From positions 9,046,501 through 9,110,500 of the forward strand of contig NC_089856.1 of the NCBI RefSeq assembly GCF_036373705.1: a DNA stretch of 64,000 nucleotides, in the 5' to 3' direction. This DNA is from Amia ocellicauda (taxonomy: Eukaryota > Chordata > Actinopteri > Amiiformes > Amiidae). Made by a program: the position numbers and the translations under genes. The notes below the pieces were generated by a model, which was not told where the DNA came from, searched no databases, and worked only from the letters and a program-made list of their open reading frames with translations. Of this stretch, positions 23,001-37,201 are shown in pieces (positions within the stretch are counted from its first letter, which is position 1; each line of letters opens with the position of its first letter).

Positions 23001-26000
23001 ATGCCATCCCCGCTCCGATCCGGGGCCTCCGTGCTCCTCTGCTGCGCCCTGGTGCTGATGATGGACAGTGGACTGGGACGAGCGGTGTCCATCCGCAGCT
23101 GGAGCGACTGCACCACCTACACCGCGGAGCTGAACCGCCTGGCGAGACAACTGGCTGCAAAGGTACGCGAGGAAGACGATCAAGAAAGCTAGAAACTTGT
23201 AATAGTTTTACTTCAGATCGATTTGCTTGCATACTACACGGTTCGGACAAGGGATAGCAGATGTTTCGGTGTAGCATCATATTTTATGTAGCCTATGGCA
23301 GTGTAACCTGTAAAATACAATTCCCATGCAATACACGTTTCTATTAATTGATTAATTAATAGACAGATGGATACATAGACACCGTAGTAATAATAATAAT
23401 ATGGATAGATAGTTAAATGATGATCATGTGTAAATCATTTTTGATTCAATGCAACATTGGATTATGTCAATGAAGGAATCAATTAAGCAATTAAGATCTC
23501 GGTTGGAAAAAAAACCAGCAGCAGGTCCTCCCCCCTGCTATAGACCAGTGGTTCTCAACCCTGGTTCTGGAGGATCCCCTGCTTTTGTTCCAACAGAGCT
23601 CTCAAACCTTTTAATATTTTTTAACAGTAGGGGTTTTAATTCAAGTAGATAATTGTATAAAGAGCCAATTTACACTATTTAAAAAGTCAATTCTAAGCAG
23701 ATTACTTCAATTAAGGTTCAATAAAGTAAATTGAGAGCTCGACTGGAACACAAACAAGCAGTTTAGGGGGTCCTCTGGGGTTGGGAACACCTGCTATAGA
23801 CTATGGCGCAAATAAGACGGGTCATACAACCACTGTTTGGGATACTGGTCAATATACATAATAAGGGGTGGTGACACTCAAATCGCTTAGGTTTTGTGAA
23901 CGTTTAAAAATTGAAAGAAAAATGCTAATACCGATATTTGAGGACAACACTTAATGAATACAGGTCTCTGTATTCGGCCGATGTGTTCATTATTTGATTA
24001 AACCCTTACTTTAGTTTAAGTAATATATAATCAACATAAATAACACCTCTAATTGGTCTTTAAACACGTAGGATATTTTAAGTCCCCTTTAAAATGACAC
24101 CTATATTAAAGAGCTGGAAAGTTATTGAAAAGGTCGACTAAATTATTAGCTCAGTTTACTAACACAGCGCCCAATCCTGAACAATTGCTGTTTTTGTTAC
24201 TGCTAAATTGCCCAAAATACCCGACAGCCATCCTTCACCCGTCAATTGATTTGCAAAACTGAATACAACGTTAGTCGCAGTGAAACAATTGCAGAAGCCG
24301 CAGTAGTAGACTATACTATTTGTCTTTTGCTATAAATGTCTGTGTATTATGTACTTACTGGTGGCTCTTGCAAAGGGGGGCTATGTCCCTCAAAAAAGAA
24401 GGGGACAAAATGTAATCTAGTTCTCTTATCGACTGCCCACAACCGAAGTTGTCCATCCCACACCCCATTTGGCAATATGGTTCACCAACAAGCTAGATCG
24501 AAATCTAACCACAGAAACAACCAAAGACATAATAAACCTGACGTTATGGGAAAGCAGTGGCCAAGAGAGACATGCGTTACAGCCCGCTGAACTCTCCATG
24601 TTTCTTCCACTCGCTCGCTGCGGTCATGTGCTGACTCGGGAAAACAGAAATTCACATGCCCCCCCCAACGGAAACAATCATATTTTCGTTTATCATAGCA
24701 TTTTTGTGATAGTTGAGACGTTATACCATAAAATCCATGATTTTGAAAGTACCATCTAATGATATTGTAATGTGCATGCAATGGTGTTTTCCTCCTCAGA
24801 TTGTTATTATGATAATATAGTTTGTCAAGGTGTTTATTTGGTGCTTAGCAGAGGTGACAAAATACAGTAGAAAATATATTGTTTTACAGCAATCGTTTTT
24901 CATTTAAATACAAGTAACAGTACAGAACAAAAGTTTTGCCAAAAGTCTTACATCAATATAATAATACATTAAATAATATTTTCTTTTTCTTATTATCAAC
25001 AGACTAAAGATATATGTAATGGTGACCCACAGAGTCAGCCTACCGATTATATACAGGATTGCGACTGTACGGTTCATTTAAGAAATTGTTCTGCCAGTTT
25101 TGGGGGGATGAATACTTTTAGATCTTAACCTTACCTCATTACTCCACACAGGTATCAAGTGACTCTCAATCCGGCGTGGCAGACAAAGAAGATGACATTC
25201 CTCTGGTGGAAGAGTCCGACAAGTGTGACCCTTTGGGGCTGAGCTCTGATCCAGAGGTAAAAGCCTTCACTGGGCTTCTGGATCTGACATGGAAGATTTA
25301 TTTTGTCCCACTCCACAATATGCGTTTCTGAATATATTCTTAAGATGGTTGAAACGAGAATACAGGAAAGTTATAGACTTTATGTGCGAAGGAAAGTTGA
25401 GAGAATTTGCCAAAATGTACTCGAGGTCTGTGTTTTAGGGATCTATGCAGTTTGGGATGTGAGTGGAAAACAGGTTGGGGGTTACATGCTATTTAGCAAG
25501 TTAGCTGTTATTTATTTTTCTATTTGATAGTCATGTCATTAATAAACTATTAATATTCCTTGCTTTGTCATGAAGATATAATCGACACTGTTCTGTTTTG
25601 GCAGCCGTGTCTGACAAAAATCGCAGATGCCCTGCAAAATTACTCCAGGCTTTTCGGCAAAAATGGCCTGTTCGAGGGCTCCAGCTGGGAAGAAGTGGAG
25701 GAGGTGTCCGCAGTGATAGAAAATCTTCGCCGCTTTCTTGGGGTTAGTGTCCTGCACATTGTACAATTTTTGCCATGAAGTGGTTTTCTTGCGACAGAAG
25801 GTTGCTGCAACATTTATACAACATCAGTGATTGGAATTTTGTGGCAGCACCTACAGAAATGTAAAAGTCTGAAGTTCAATCGATGTATCAGTCCTTTTTT
25901 ATTGGCTACAGCAGGGTTTCCCAATCCTGGCCTCAAGTAATTGAGAGCTCAGTTGGCTCCAGGACCAGGGGATGGACACACGCTTACTTTCCCAGATTTC

Positions 26001-29000
26001 AAACGAACAACGACGATTACAATATATTAATGAGTCATGAGTCAATATAACCAATGATGGTTTGCCACCTCTTCAAGCAGTGAGTTTACGGTGAGAGTAG
26101 GGGTGAGAAAGGAGTGAGCTTTTCTTGTGATTATAGCACCATGGTGAGGAAAAGGCTCATGACTCTAAAAATTAGAAAATACAAAATATATATTTATATA
26201 TACATACGTCTAGGTCTGTATATATTTGTCCTTTCCCACATGACAACCAGGATATAAACAGTAGTAAATAATTAGTCATTAATGTCACAGATGAAGGAAG
26301 TTCTGTTGACAGTCTGCATTTCAAGGCAGAGACAGACGGTGCTAAATTTACATGTGGCAGGTTGTACCAGTTTGAGGGCCCTGAAGCTAAATGTTCCACT
26401 TGTTTTGTTTTTGTTTGTTTCTTGGGGGAATTATAAGGTAGCCTGAGGCCTGACTGCAAAGAGATCATGGTGGTGCAAAGTTTGAAAGGTGTGCCAGAGA
26501 ACTTTGAATTCTTTGAATTCTATTCTGTATCTTTCTCTGAGCCGGTGGAGTGATGGCCAGACTTACATGATCATATTTATTGGTGTCTGTAAAAATTCTA
26601 GCAGCAACTACCTGAAGAGTGTGCAGTGAGTAGCTGGGCTTCTGGAGAGTACTAAATACTAAAGATGATAAAGGCATCTTCAGTAAAAATATTTGTGAGG
26701 TAGGCAAAGGACTTGTTCTTCAAGTGTTTGTTGAAGGACAAGATTAAAGTCACAAATCTCACATACATTACATGCAGATTCCTTGGTGATGATGGGGTAA
26801 CCTGAGAAATGAATGACGGACAATTACATTTTCTCACTGTTTTTCATTAGCTTTTTTGATCCCAGAATTAGAACTTCTGTTTTGTCAGAGGTCAGTGTAA
26901 GGTAATTTGCAGTCATCCAATTTTTTACAATGTCCTCTGCTTTCTCAGATATGTATAGCTGTGTGTCATCATGTGGCAAAGGAAATTTAGTTTAGTTTAG
27001 CATCAGGTACAGAGTGAAGAGTATAGGTCCCAGAACAGAGCCCTGCAATACTCCACAATTCACTTAAGGCATGTGGGAGGAGTCCTTGTCTACCTGTACA
27101 AAATAAAATCTATTTGCAAGATATGATTTAAACCCTTTCAGTATATAGCTAGATCAGGGTTTCCCAAAATGTGGCCCGCAATGATGTTCGGTGTGGCCCC
27201 CCAAAGTCAATCTTTAACCACCCCTTTCTGAAACTACTGTTTCTGAGCATTTTCTGTTACAAATTGCACGTGATTTGGTGAAAATAATAAAACCACAATT
27301 AAAATTGTAAACAATTAAATGTTCTCTAACAGAAATGTAAAGGAAATTTAAAAGGTATGATTTGGGACATATTTCGTTTTCATCGGAGGTTAATTTTCTA
27401 CTGCGGCCCCCCATCCCAAGCAACCTCCAGATTTGGCCCTCCATCACCAGACATTGGGAACCCCTAATCTAGATTAACCTACTAAGATTTCAAGACTGCC
27501 CAGCGAGATTATATTATATGGTGTCAAAGGCTGCACTTCAATCTAACAAAATGAGAACAGAGTGCATCACACGACCTGTGTCAGTGTACAGGGTACAAAA
27601 TGCACAAAGAGCTAAAATTCTCAAATATACCCTGCCAGTGAAGATTTGTGCCACGATTTTGTCAACAAGTCGTGCATCACATGATACTCCCTCTTTTTCT
27701 GGGAAAACATATGTTGCATCCAGCTCAAGTGCGCTGATTTATCAACAAGCATTTGCATCAGGCAAAGGTCAGAGTTCCCAAGGAAAGTACCACTGATTTC
27801 CAATACCAGCTAAATTACTGTTCAGAACTTCATATACATAATACTGGTAATAGTGTGTGTGTGTGTAGGGGGGGCGGGCAGTTATAAAGGCTTTGTGAGT
27901 CAGGCTATTGTATTGAAGAGGAAGCCTGGGTCATTCTTATGAGAGTATGTTCATTAGTAGTAGCATGACTGAGCCACACATGGACCATGTTTGTAGGCTA
28001 TGACAAATTCCTTTCCAGCAGTCTGGAAAGCCATTAATTTAGTAGCCCCTCAAGTTTATGCCAGTTATACCTAATAGAGTGAGTTAAACCATTAATTAAT
28101 TGTTTTCAAATTAACTTTCAATTAACTAAATAATTTTGTTGCTAAGGGGGATACTGCATCTAAAGCCTTACTCGTGCGTGGATGCATTGTAATTATGGAG
28201 AATGCGATCCACTCTAAATGATTTGTCAATGTTTGTTTTATGTGCCTGTAAAGTCTTTGAGATGTATGTTTTGAGGGTGCAATATTAAATAAAGTTGATT
28301 ATTATATCATTAATATGTTTAACGGATGAGTGGAATGATTTGGCAGAAAGACCCAAGCCTGTCTATGCCCTGAGGTCTCAACTATTGCTATGTTACCCTC
28401 CAGTCAGAGCCAGGATACAATGAAAATTTGAAAATCTAGCTTGGACTCCATAATCATGTAATTTCTTAAACTGGATTTGTTTCTTAATAAAGTGCTGCAA
28501 GCTTAAATTATGTTTGTGTGGAATAGGAGGGTTTGGTCATATTTGTTTTAATAGGTCTCCAACAAAAGGGCCTGTAGTGGAAGATGTATTGTGAGGCAGA
28601 ATAGTTGTTGTCTAAATGGGATACATAGGATTTTGGTCAGTAGTACAGTTGTTTATCCATCCATTTTCAATAACCACTACATCCAATACAAGCCAGGACT
28701 CTGAAATGTAATTTTTTTAGTCATATTGTCAATAATGTATCACAGTAGCGCTATGGAATGACATTGAGGGGACTCTGAAAGCATAACGACCCTATCAACT
28801 CTATGTGGGAGACAAAAGAGGGAGAGTGAATGGTTCTCAAATGCAAACTTTCCAGGGACTCTCTCTCTCTGATTTTTTTTCCCATGGTGCTCATTTAACA
28901 ATATGAGCTCTTGCAGCCATGCTTCTGTTTTAAGTAACAATAGCCTGTGGTCAGTATTGTTCCATATGCCTCCCAGAATACACCATCCAAATTCTCAAAC

Positions 29001-30518
29001 AATGATCAATTGCAGAACTGTATGCTTAAATGAACCAGACTAAGGAAAGGAAGACAGAAATTTAAAAAAAAAAGAAAGAAGAGGAACTCAGAAGTCAGTA
29101 AGCGGTCCAACAGAAACTTACAAACTCCACTCGGCTCAGCTCAATCGGGTTCATGTTGAAACTTGGCACCCTGTTTGACATGCACATCCACATGACAGGC
29201 CTGTACTTACCCTGTACTACAACCATTCAACACTGATCAGGAGAGGCTTGAGGGGTGCAGGACATAAATTACAAATGTTTTCTGCATAACACCCCCCTGT
29301 CCATCACTGGTCACACTAAAACACTAAAACTACAGGCTAATATTGAGTATTAATCTACTGAAGGAGTATGTTCACAGGGAGAACAAGCAAACTCCATACA
29401 GACAGACAACTCAAGGCCAGAATCAAAACCAAGTCATAGGAGCTGTGACACAGCAGCTCTAATCACTATATATATATATAAATTTGTCAATATATCATAT
29501 CTTTCAGCAGGCTTTCACCACACTTGATTAAGTGTCAATCAGCCAATTCATTTTTTCCTTTTCTTTTACATTGATGGGTGTATTATTCAAGTCATTTTAT
29601 TTTATTTTTCTATTGTCAAGGCTATTTGTCATGATATGATAGGGCTCTGTATGTCACGTTACACAAGTGTACTTCCCCAGGTCAGATCCTTTCCATTTTA
29701 GTAGCTGTTTAGGAGTAAGTTACCAATTATTTAAATGGAAAGGAATGCAGAGAATGATACAGAATACAAGGAAATAAGAGAAGAGAAAATCACCTATAAG
29801 GAGGAAATGTATATCCCTGCCAAAATAATAATAAATAGAAGAAATATGCCCACGTTCTTTTCTGTAACAGCATGTTGCAAAATGGGGGGAATGCAATACC
29901 ACACAATGTGCCTGTGGCTGAAGAGTTACAACTGGAAATAGAGACAATCCTCTCCTTTGCAATTCCATAGGACATATGTATTACATTGGTTCCCAAACAC
30001 AATATGTGGACTGTTGCTGGTCTGTAGCACATATGGTGCCGGCCTGCATTGCACCACTATCATCTCAAATCCACATTAAAATATCCATTATATTATTAAG
30101 AAAATCATTAAAACTAGTTTGCATTCATCAAGGGAGAAGTCTTGAAATGTTTATGGGAATCGGGATGCTATGACAGACTGCTTTGAATGCGTGATTGTTA
30201 ATTATACACAGTGACCTCTGTTTGGACATCAGCCTAAACTTGCCAGGGAAAAATCACTGCCTCCAAGGCAATAGTGTGAGAACCTCTCAGCTGGGACTAA
30301 TTTCTGTGCATCCTTTGTTGTTTCTCTAGATGTCCCATAGCAGAGACAGTCCGGGCCCTGTGCTGGAGGTGGGAGACAAATGGATGTGCGGGTACCTGCA
30401 GCGCTACACCGTGGAGAGGCTGCTCTCGTTCTCTGCCATCGCCGCACGGGTCTTTGCCATCGGAGACCCCTCCAAACACGGCGAGGCGGGGTCCTCCCCA
30501 CACTGCGCCACTCTCTGA
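23001..30518 (+). CDS. il23a: Interleukin-23 subunit alpha (p19)
   Basis: Secreted four-helix cytokine subunit that pairs with IL-12B (p40) to form IL-23, which drives IL-17-type responses. Four phase-0 exons: 23001-23162, 25152-25256, 25605-25742 and 30330-30518. They encode 197 residues; human p19 has 189. A hydrophobic signal peptide (about 1-28) ends in GLGRA, like human QGRA. Helix A carries WSDC (Cys37, matching human Cys33). The A-B region DIPLVEESDKCDPLGL aligns without gaps to the human segment. Helix D, W153 to G180, also aligns gaplessly and contains AIAARVFAIG. Trp153 matches human Trp156, a receptor-contact residue. ATG at 23001 has context GCAACCATGC. An in-frame upstream ATG at 22872 lies before the TATA box and cannot be in the mRNA. 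Intron 3 is 4.6 kb and full of repeats. Confidence 0.93.
23546..23793. mobile_element. hAT-type MITE with 8-bp target duplication
   Basis: Begins CAGTGGTTCTCAACCC and ends GGTTGGGAACACCTG, forming an imperfect terminal inverted repeat. The flanking 8-mer CTATAGAC is perfectly duplicated (23538-23545 and 23794-23801). An 8-bp duplication is the hallmark of hAT integration. The element lies in il23a intron 1. Confidence 0.9.
26850..27140. repeat. Degenerate interspersed repeat of unknown family
   Basis: The text resembles an abundant fish repeat: an AGCTGTGTGTCATC block, then an AGAGTGAAGAGTATAGG and CAGAGCCCTGCAATACTCCA block. I recognise the order but cannot assign the family, and no terminal repeat was found. 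Confidence 0.3.
27155..27466. mobile_element. hAT-type MITE in il23a intron 3
   Basis: Left end CAGGGTTTCCCAA and right end TTGGGAACCCCTA form an inverted repeat. The flanking 8-mers AGCTAGAT and ATCTAGAT differ at one base, fitting an aged hAT target duplication. Inside each end lies a block resembling GTGGCCCCCC and its complement. No open frame. Confidence 0.75.
28200..28315 (+). mobile_element. L2-like LINE 3' tail
   Basis: The order GATGTATGTTTTGAGGGTGC, AATATTAAATAAAGTTGATT and ATTAT matches the usual end of fish L2 elements (a generic form is a growing-subunit tail TATAAATAAAGTTGATTATT). Only the terminal part is present. Confidence 0.5.
28645..28700 (+). repeat. Dispersed fish repeat, 5' fragment (copy 3)
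   Basis: Contains TTATCCATCCATTTTCAATA followed by CACTACATCCAATACAAGCC, the same first blocks as at 17310. It breaks off after about 55 bp. Confidence 0.5.
29370..29465 (+). repeat. Dispersed fish repeat, 3' fragment (copy 4)
   Basis: Contains GGGAGAACAAGCAAACTCCA and a final GACACAGCAGCTCTAATCAC block, which is the far end of the family whose start is at 28645. The two pieces may be one copy broken by about 670 bp of other sequence. Confidence 0.45.
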
Positions 30519-30624
30519 GACCCAGGGACGGGGAAGACGACTTCAGTATTAGATCACATGAATGTCTCATAGGGTTTGTGCTCACTTGCCCAAGTCGTGA
30601 CCCCTCAAACCTGTATCTATATTA

Positions 30625-30870
30625 ACATTATTTATTTATGGTTCTTATTGATTACCAATATATTATTTTTCAATTTTTTTAAAAGACACTTGTTTTATTA
30701 TTTTGTAATGGTTTCTATTTTTATATAAATATTACACAATAAGTAATTGCTAAAGACGGTCATGTTGAACCGATACTAGTGAAACTTTTTTTATATATAT
30801 TTATATATTTATTTATTTATTTATTATGTATTTATTTATTTATTTAAATGTTTTTATGTATTTATTAAAA
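30625..30870 (+). promoter_or_regulatory. il23a: AU-rich element and poly(A) signal in the il23a 3' UTR
   Basis: From about 30798 to 30866 the 3' UTR carries many overlapping ATTTA pentamers, including several TTATTTATT nonamers. A smaller cluster lies near 30627-30640. An ATTAAA hexamer at 30864-30869 could be the cleavage signal. Dense overlapping AUUUA motifs are the known class II AU-rich elements that bind TTP/ZFP36 and shorten cytokine mRNA half-life. Confidence 0.75.
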
Positions 30871-31569
30871 TGATTTATAAAAACATTTAATATATAAACG
30901 ACTACTACTTGATAAGCTTTTGGAAAGTGTGCATCTTTCTTGGTAAATGAGCCTTTGGGAAGGAATTGTCTACAAATATAGGTTATTTTTCTATTGTATT
31001 GGAATAGCATCTGCTATCATGTAACAGTGTTGGGGGAAGAAAACTAAATTAAAAGTGCAAGTAACTTGATCAAATGGAAGTATTCTCTCCTCTGTATTGC
31101 CCACATTCTGACAAGTATGTCAGCGAGTGACAGATTATTAAAATATAAATGCATTGAAATGACATAATCAGGAATTAATCAGCCTCTTCTATGGTGTAGG
31201 ACAACCCATAGAGCACCTTTATACTGGTCAATAGTGCAGTGAAAACATGATCCAATCTTTAAAGGAGTTGAATTGAGTTAATAGTACCCAAGTTACATCC
31301 ATTTGCTGCACTGTAGTGAAGACTTAACAAGAATCAAGCTATCCCGAGCCATCTAATCAAAAGGGGAGAGATATGGTTGAAACTAGTGGGGACTGCACCC
31401 AAATCAACACTAAATACCCACAAACTGGCTGAACAACATAATAATCTAGATATGATGTCACATAGAATAGAACTTTACAGAAAAGATAAGCAACAATATT
31501 GATAAACTAATTCCACAGTATATGTCATTTACATGTGGGGTAAGCAGGTTCCTTTATATGGTTAATATA

Positions 31570-33185
<1,616 letters not shown>

Positions 33186-33235
33186 TATATGAGAATGACA
33201 TAATTAATTCAGTTTTATTAAACATATTTTTAGTT

Positions 33236-33417
33236 GGAGGGTGGCACAGTGGTGCAGCGGTTAGCATAGCTTCCTCAAAGAGCCCGGGACCCAGGTTTGA
33301 GTGTGTGTGTGGGTTTTTGATGGTTGCTCTGGTTTTATCCCACTTCTCAAACAGGCTACTTAGTTGACTGACTATGCTAAATTGCCTGTATTATGTAAGT
33401 GTATGTATGCTCTTCTG
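33236..33417 (+). repeat. tRNA-derived SINE-like repeat
   Basis: GGCACAGTGGTGCAGCGGTTAGC resembles a Pol III A-box region and CAGGTTTGAGTGT a decayed B box. A diverged GTGGGTTTTTGATGG and CCCACTTCTCAAACAGGCTA follow. It is the reverse-oriented tRNA-like end of the dispersed repeat family seen at 17310. Confidence 0.5.
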
Positions 33418-33419
33418 CA

Positions 33420-33454
<35 letters not shown>

Positions 33455-33500
33455 CCAGGGTGACTTACAGATTATATGACCAATACAAAAGGGAAGTGAT
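33418..33500 (-). mobile_element. L2-like tail with (ATT)n, reversed
   Basis: An ATT run (33419-33454) leads into ATCCAGGGTGACTTACAGA, the reverse complement of the L2/SINE tail. It abuts the SINE-like repeat upstream. Confidence 0.55.
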
Positions 33501-34881
33501 ACAATACAAAATTTAAATTAAGTATAGTACAAGTACAATTAATAAATGACAACAGAAATTGCAATGGCCTGCGATAAGAGGAAGAAGAAGATAATTCTAA
33601 CCCTGTTTAAAAACTAGGACATTACCTTCTGTCCCTTTGTCACAAATTAACAGATAAACTAATAATCTGAATAATTTGAATAATGTGACTAATACCGAAA
33701 GTCACCGCACAAATGTATTCTCCTGATACAAGATTTAAAAATACTAGAATTACGCAAGAATAAGAAACTAACAGATGACAGATGCTTATCGAAGTCACAA
33801 CAGTGATCGGTAAATGAAGACAACAAAGCAAGATATCATCAGCCACGTATTTTCCCCTGCAGTCAACCTTTGTCAAAAAAATACTAGCTCTCTGCTGTCT
33901 AAACAAAAACATAAGAAAGATTAAATTAAGCAAACCGCATTCACAAATCATTTATCTAATGGGCTCCCCCCACCCTCTTCCAGAGCTTTAACGCTATCCC
34001 TTGAAATTCGAGTGAAACCATTACAACGGCAACCTGAAGGTACATTGTTTGTGAGCAGATAATTAAAAAACACAACACTGTAGTACCCAGGTATTTGGAA
34101 ATACAGAATCCACCTGTAGGTAAATGTTCGCAATAGGAAAAGGTTAGTGAGCGAGTTGAGGTTAAATTGTTTTGACTTAATTGACTGAGGTTACCAAAGT
34201 GGGTACAGTTACAAAAACAGGACAGAAATTGAATTCCGGTCGTGTGTATATAGCTAAATAAATGAATAAATGTGTTGAATATAGGCTGGACTTAATATAG
34301 AGTTGTATAATTGTCTTTGTACATTTTTTCTCTCTCTCAATTTGAAACTATTCCCAACAAATAATGGCTCGACCACTGCAGGGGTAGTACCACTAGTAGT
34401 AAACAGGCCAACTTTCTAAGTATCTATATGGGATCACTGGTTTTGAACTGTGATCGTACAGTTCTTGTAACTTTCCAGAGTTAGTAAATTATTCACCTAG
34501 GAGTAAAACCGGCCTTTTAACTAAACTGAATTGAAGCCTTTTGAATTAAGTTAATTTACTGTTGCTTTTGCACATTTACTTAGTAAATTCTTCAACTTTG
34601 GAGAAGTTACCTCAACACGAGGGTAAGCATTAAATATGGCTGCCTGCAAAGATACTTGGATTTCGGCACAGGTTTGGGGTGCAAATGATTGTAATATTAA
34701 GTCTAAATCTAATCTGATCATTCCATAACAAAGTGTCAAATGAAAAATGCATATGATATATTTATCATTAATATGTTTATATTAATATATTGTGAGGATT
34801 CAGATGAAACAATGAGTTACTATAGAAATCACCCAAACAAAGCGTGCTGCCCCACACAGCTTCCTTAAATACTATCCGTGA

Positions 34882-34882
34882 A

Positions 34883-34972
<90 letters not shown>
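34882..34972. repeat. Compound (ACT)n(AAT)n microsatellite
   Basis: About 16 ACT units pass directly into about 14 AAT units. The shift from C- to A-containing units suggests slippage after a C-to-A change. Confidence 0.95.
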
Positions 34973-35799
34973 ATCTTTCGAATTTTCTTAATGCTGTCGA
35001 GCAATTCCCAAAAGCTCTGGGCTATTTGCACAAATGTGACCCCTGGTTATTGTAAAAATGGACGGCACATGTGCATTCATTAGGTACCCGACAAATGAGG
35101 AAACGAGAGCGAGTCATCAAATATTCCGCGCTACATATCAGCAAGGTAATTCAAAATCAGGGGAAGCTTGTATTCATAGATTACCATTAGTCACATTAAT
35201 CTACTACAAAATACGGAAAAATCATACGCTTCCTTTTTTGTGTATAGTGGTGTTGTCGGTTTAGGGAAAACTAACGTTCCCTTCCCCGAAACAAGAAAAA
35301 ACATAAAACCCATAGGCTGTTGAGAATGGACAGAAGCAGACACGGTACTTTTTTGGGTGAAGCGATGCAGTGTTACACCTGTTAAAAGGGAAACGTGTAT
35401 GGGATGATCTCATATTTGCTTGACATTGCGGTGACATAATTCCGCATTTCTACACACTCCAGGCAACACACCAGGAAACAAACACGGACTTCTGTAAAAT
35501 TCCAGAACCCGTTTTTGCATTGATTTAGGAAGTGCTGTACACACTGGAGATGTTGTTTTCATATACATTTCATGTGATGTAACAATGTAAGCATATATAT
35601 CGAGTTTACTCTGTCTGTCAAGTCTACTGCTCGGACTTCTGTCATTCTCTTTTATTTGTACACCATTTAAGTGTCTCTCATAGAAAACTATAGTACCGAT
35701 TGTAAACTAAAGAATGTTTTTTTTGTTATCTATCTCGTATTTGTAGTGTTATTGGAATAATGTAACTGGAGTAACTGTAAAGTTGTGTATATTTAGTAC

Positions 35800-35859
35800 A
35801 TACTTTCATTGTGTGACTGCCTGGAATTAAGGCGTCTGTTAAATTACATAATAATAATC

Positions 35860-35910
<51 letters not shown>
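35800..35910 (+). mobile_element. L2/SINE tail with (AAT)n
   Basis: GTGTGACTGCCTGGAATTAAGGCGTCTGTTAAAT is a diverged form of the CCTGGATAAGGGCGTCTGC tail. It continues directly into an AAT microsatellite at 35854-35909. Confidence 0.6.
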
Positions 35911-36954
35911 CTATAAACATAATTACTTACATCAAGTTAATATTAATACTTATTATAATAGTGACAATAATAATTATTAATAATTAATTAATTGTATTAA
36001 CTATTTGTATTGCTTGTCTTTAAAATGCTATATGCGCTGACATAGTAACGCGGAAATTTGTGGCGGAAGTTAACTGCGGCCGATGCGTTTCCCCTACTGA
36101 AGGAAGGATACAATACTTATGTCACCTTGTACTCAGAGGCGGATTTTTTTTTTTTTTTTGGATGGAGGTGGGGGGGGGGTTGGGTAAAGAAAGACATTTT
36201 ATGACGCTATACAGTACATTGTTCATTATTTTGTTCACTATTTTTAAATAAACAAAAACAGACATGAAGCTGAGTAACCCTTTGCATGTCCAGTTCCACA
36301 ACAACGGTTTATTTGGAATACTAGACTATATTGCCTACTCTTTTGTTAAGTATAATTTCCCTGCTGTAGGCTAATCATGTTTTCCATGTTACGCAGATAT
36401 CAATTTCTTAGTTGCATAATTCTTCATTCTTAGCTGACGACAAGGAATATATTGCATCATCAAGCATTTCATTAAAACTGATTTTGTAGGTTCTAAGAAA
36501 TATAAAATAGCTACTTTCCCAAATTCGGATTTATAGTATTATTATAAGTATTATTGCAATGGCCAATGCATTGTTGTGCTGAATGTACAGCTAAGCCAGT
36601 TTGAGTTAATTTACTATTTTGCAATCACATGCATGCAATACTGTTTTTATTGTTTTAGTATTTTACATTTCAAAAAATATAAAAACATTCAAATTTTTTA
36701 ATACTTATGATTAAAAAAAAACAATTTCTAAAATCACTTAAAAAAATAAAATATTAATGTGATTAATACATAAACTCAACTAAACATGTGCATAAATCAA
36801 TAAAACAAACTTGTGATAAAAGCAAACTGCAAACCAACAAAAAGGTCAAATACATTGAAAAGTAACTGAAAATGCATCAGACAAAACAAAAAACAAATAA
36901 AACGATAAAAGAAAAACAAAAGGTGGTATACTTCACATGGGAAAACCTGCAGTA

Positions 36955-37110
36955 AATTCAGCGCCATGCTGATTCCGGCGCAGAAGCACTTGGAGCTGCT
37001 TCTCCCAGTGACACTCAGGCGCTACACCCAGCCTCCAATGCTTCTAACCAATCAACGCCCACGAAAGACACAGGAAGCGTGTGATTGACAGAAATCTACA
37101 CCAACCGAAA
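36955..37110 (+). promoter_or_regulatory. ormdl2 promoter
   Basis: A local GC-rich block with CCAAT boxes at 37035-37039 and 37048-37052 and no TATA box, directly upstream of the inferred first exon. This suits a constitutively expressed gene. The start site is inferred. Confidence 0.6.
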
Positions 37111-37201
37111 GGCAGATCTGTAAGCCATGGCCCAATCCAGACCAGAGATGGGTAGGCAGAGTTAAAGAACGGCATTTCCTGGTTACAGTTTTCAACATCA
37201 G
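37111..37201 (+). other. ormdl2: ormdl2 non-coding exon 1 (5' UTR)
   Basis: The exon end is set by CATCAG/GTAAGG, a strong donor at 37202. The 5' limit is uncertain. It contains a short upstream ORF from ATG at 37127 to TAA at 37165 (12 residues). Human ORMDL genes likewise start with a non-coding exon before the exon that holds the ATG. Confidence 0.6.

Larger units (their letters stand above)
25743..30329 (+). other. il23a: il23a intron 3
   Basis: A 4.6-kb intron with layered repeats: a MITE-like end near 25913-25980, a degenerate interspersed repeat over about 26850-27140, a hAT element at 27155-27466, an L2-like tail at 28200-28315 and dispersed-repeat pieces at 28645-28700 and 29370-29465. 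No internal exon is supported. Confidence 0.75.

Noticed and set aside
37127..37165. A functional uORF in ormdl2 exon 1
   Set aside because: The transcription start is not fixed relative to the ATG, so I note it in the exon entry but do not claim a role.
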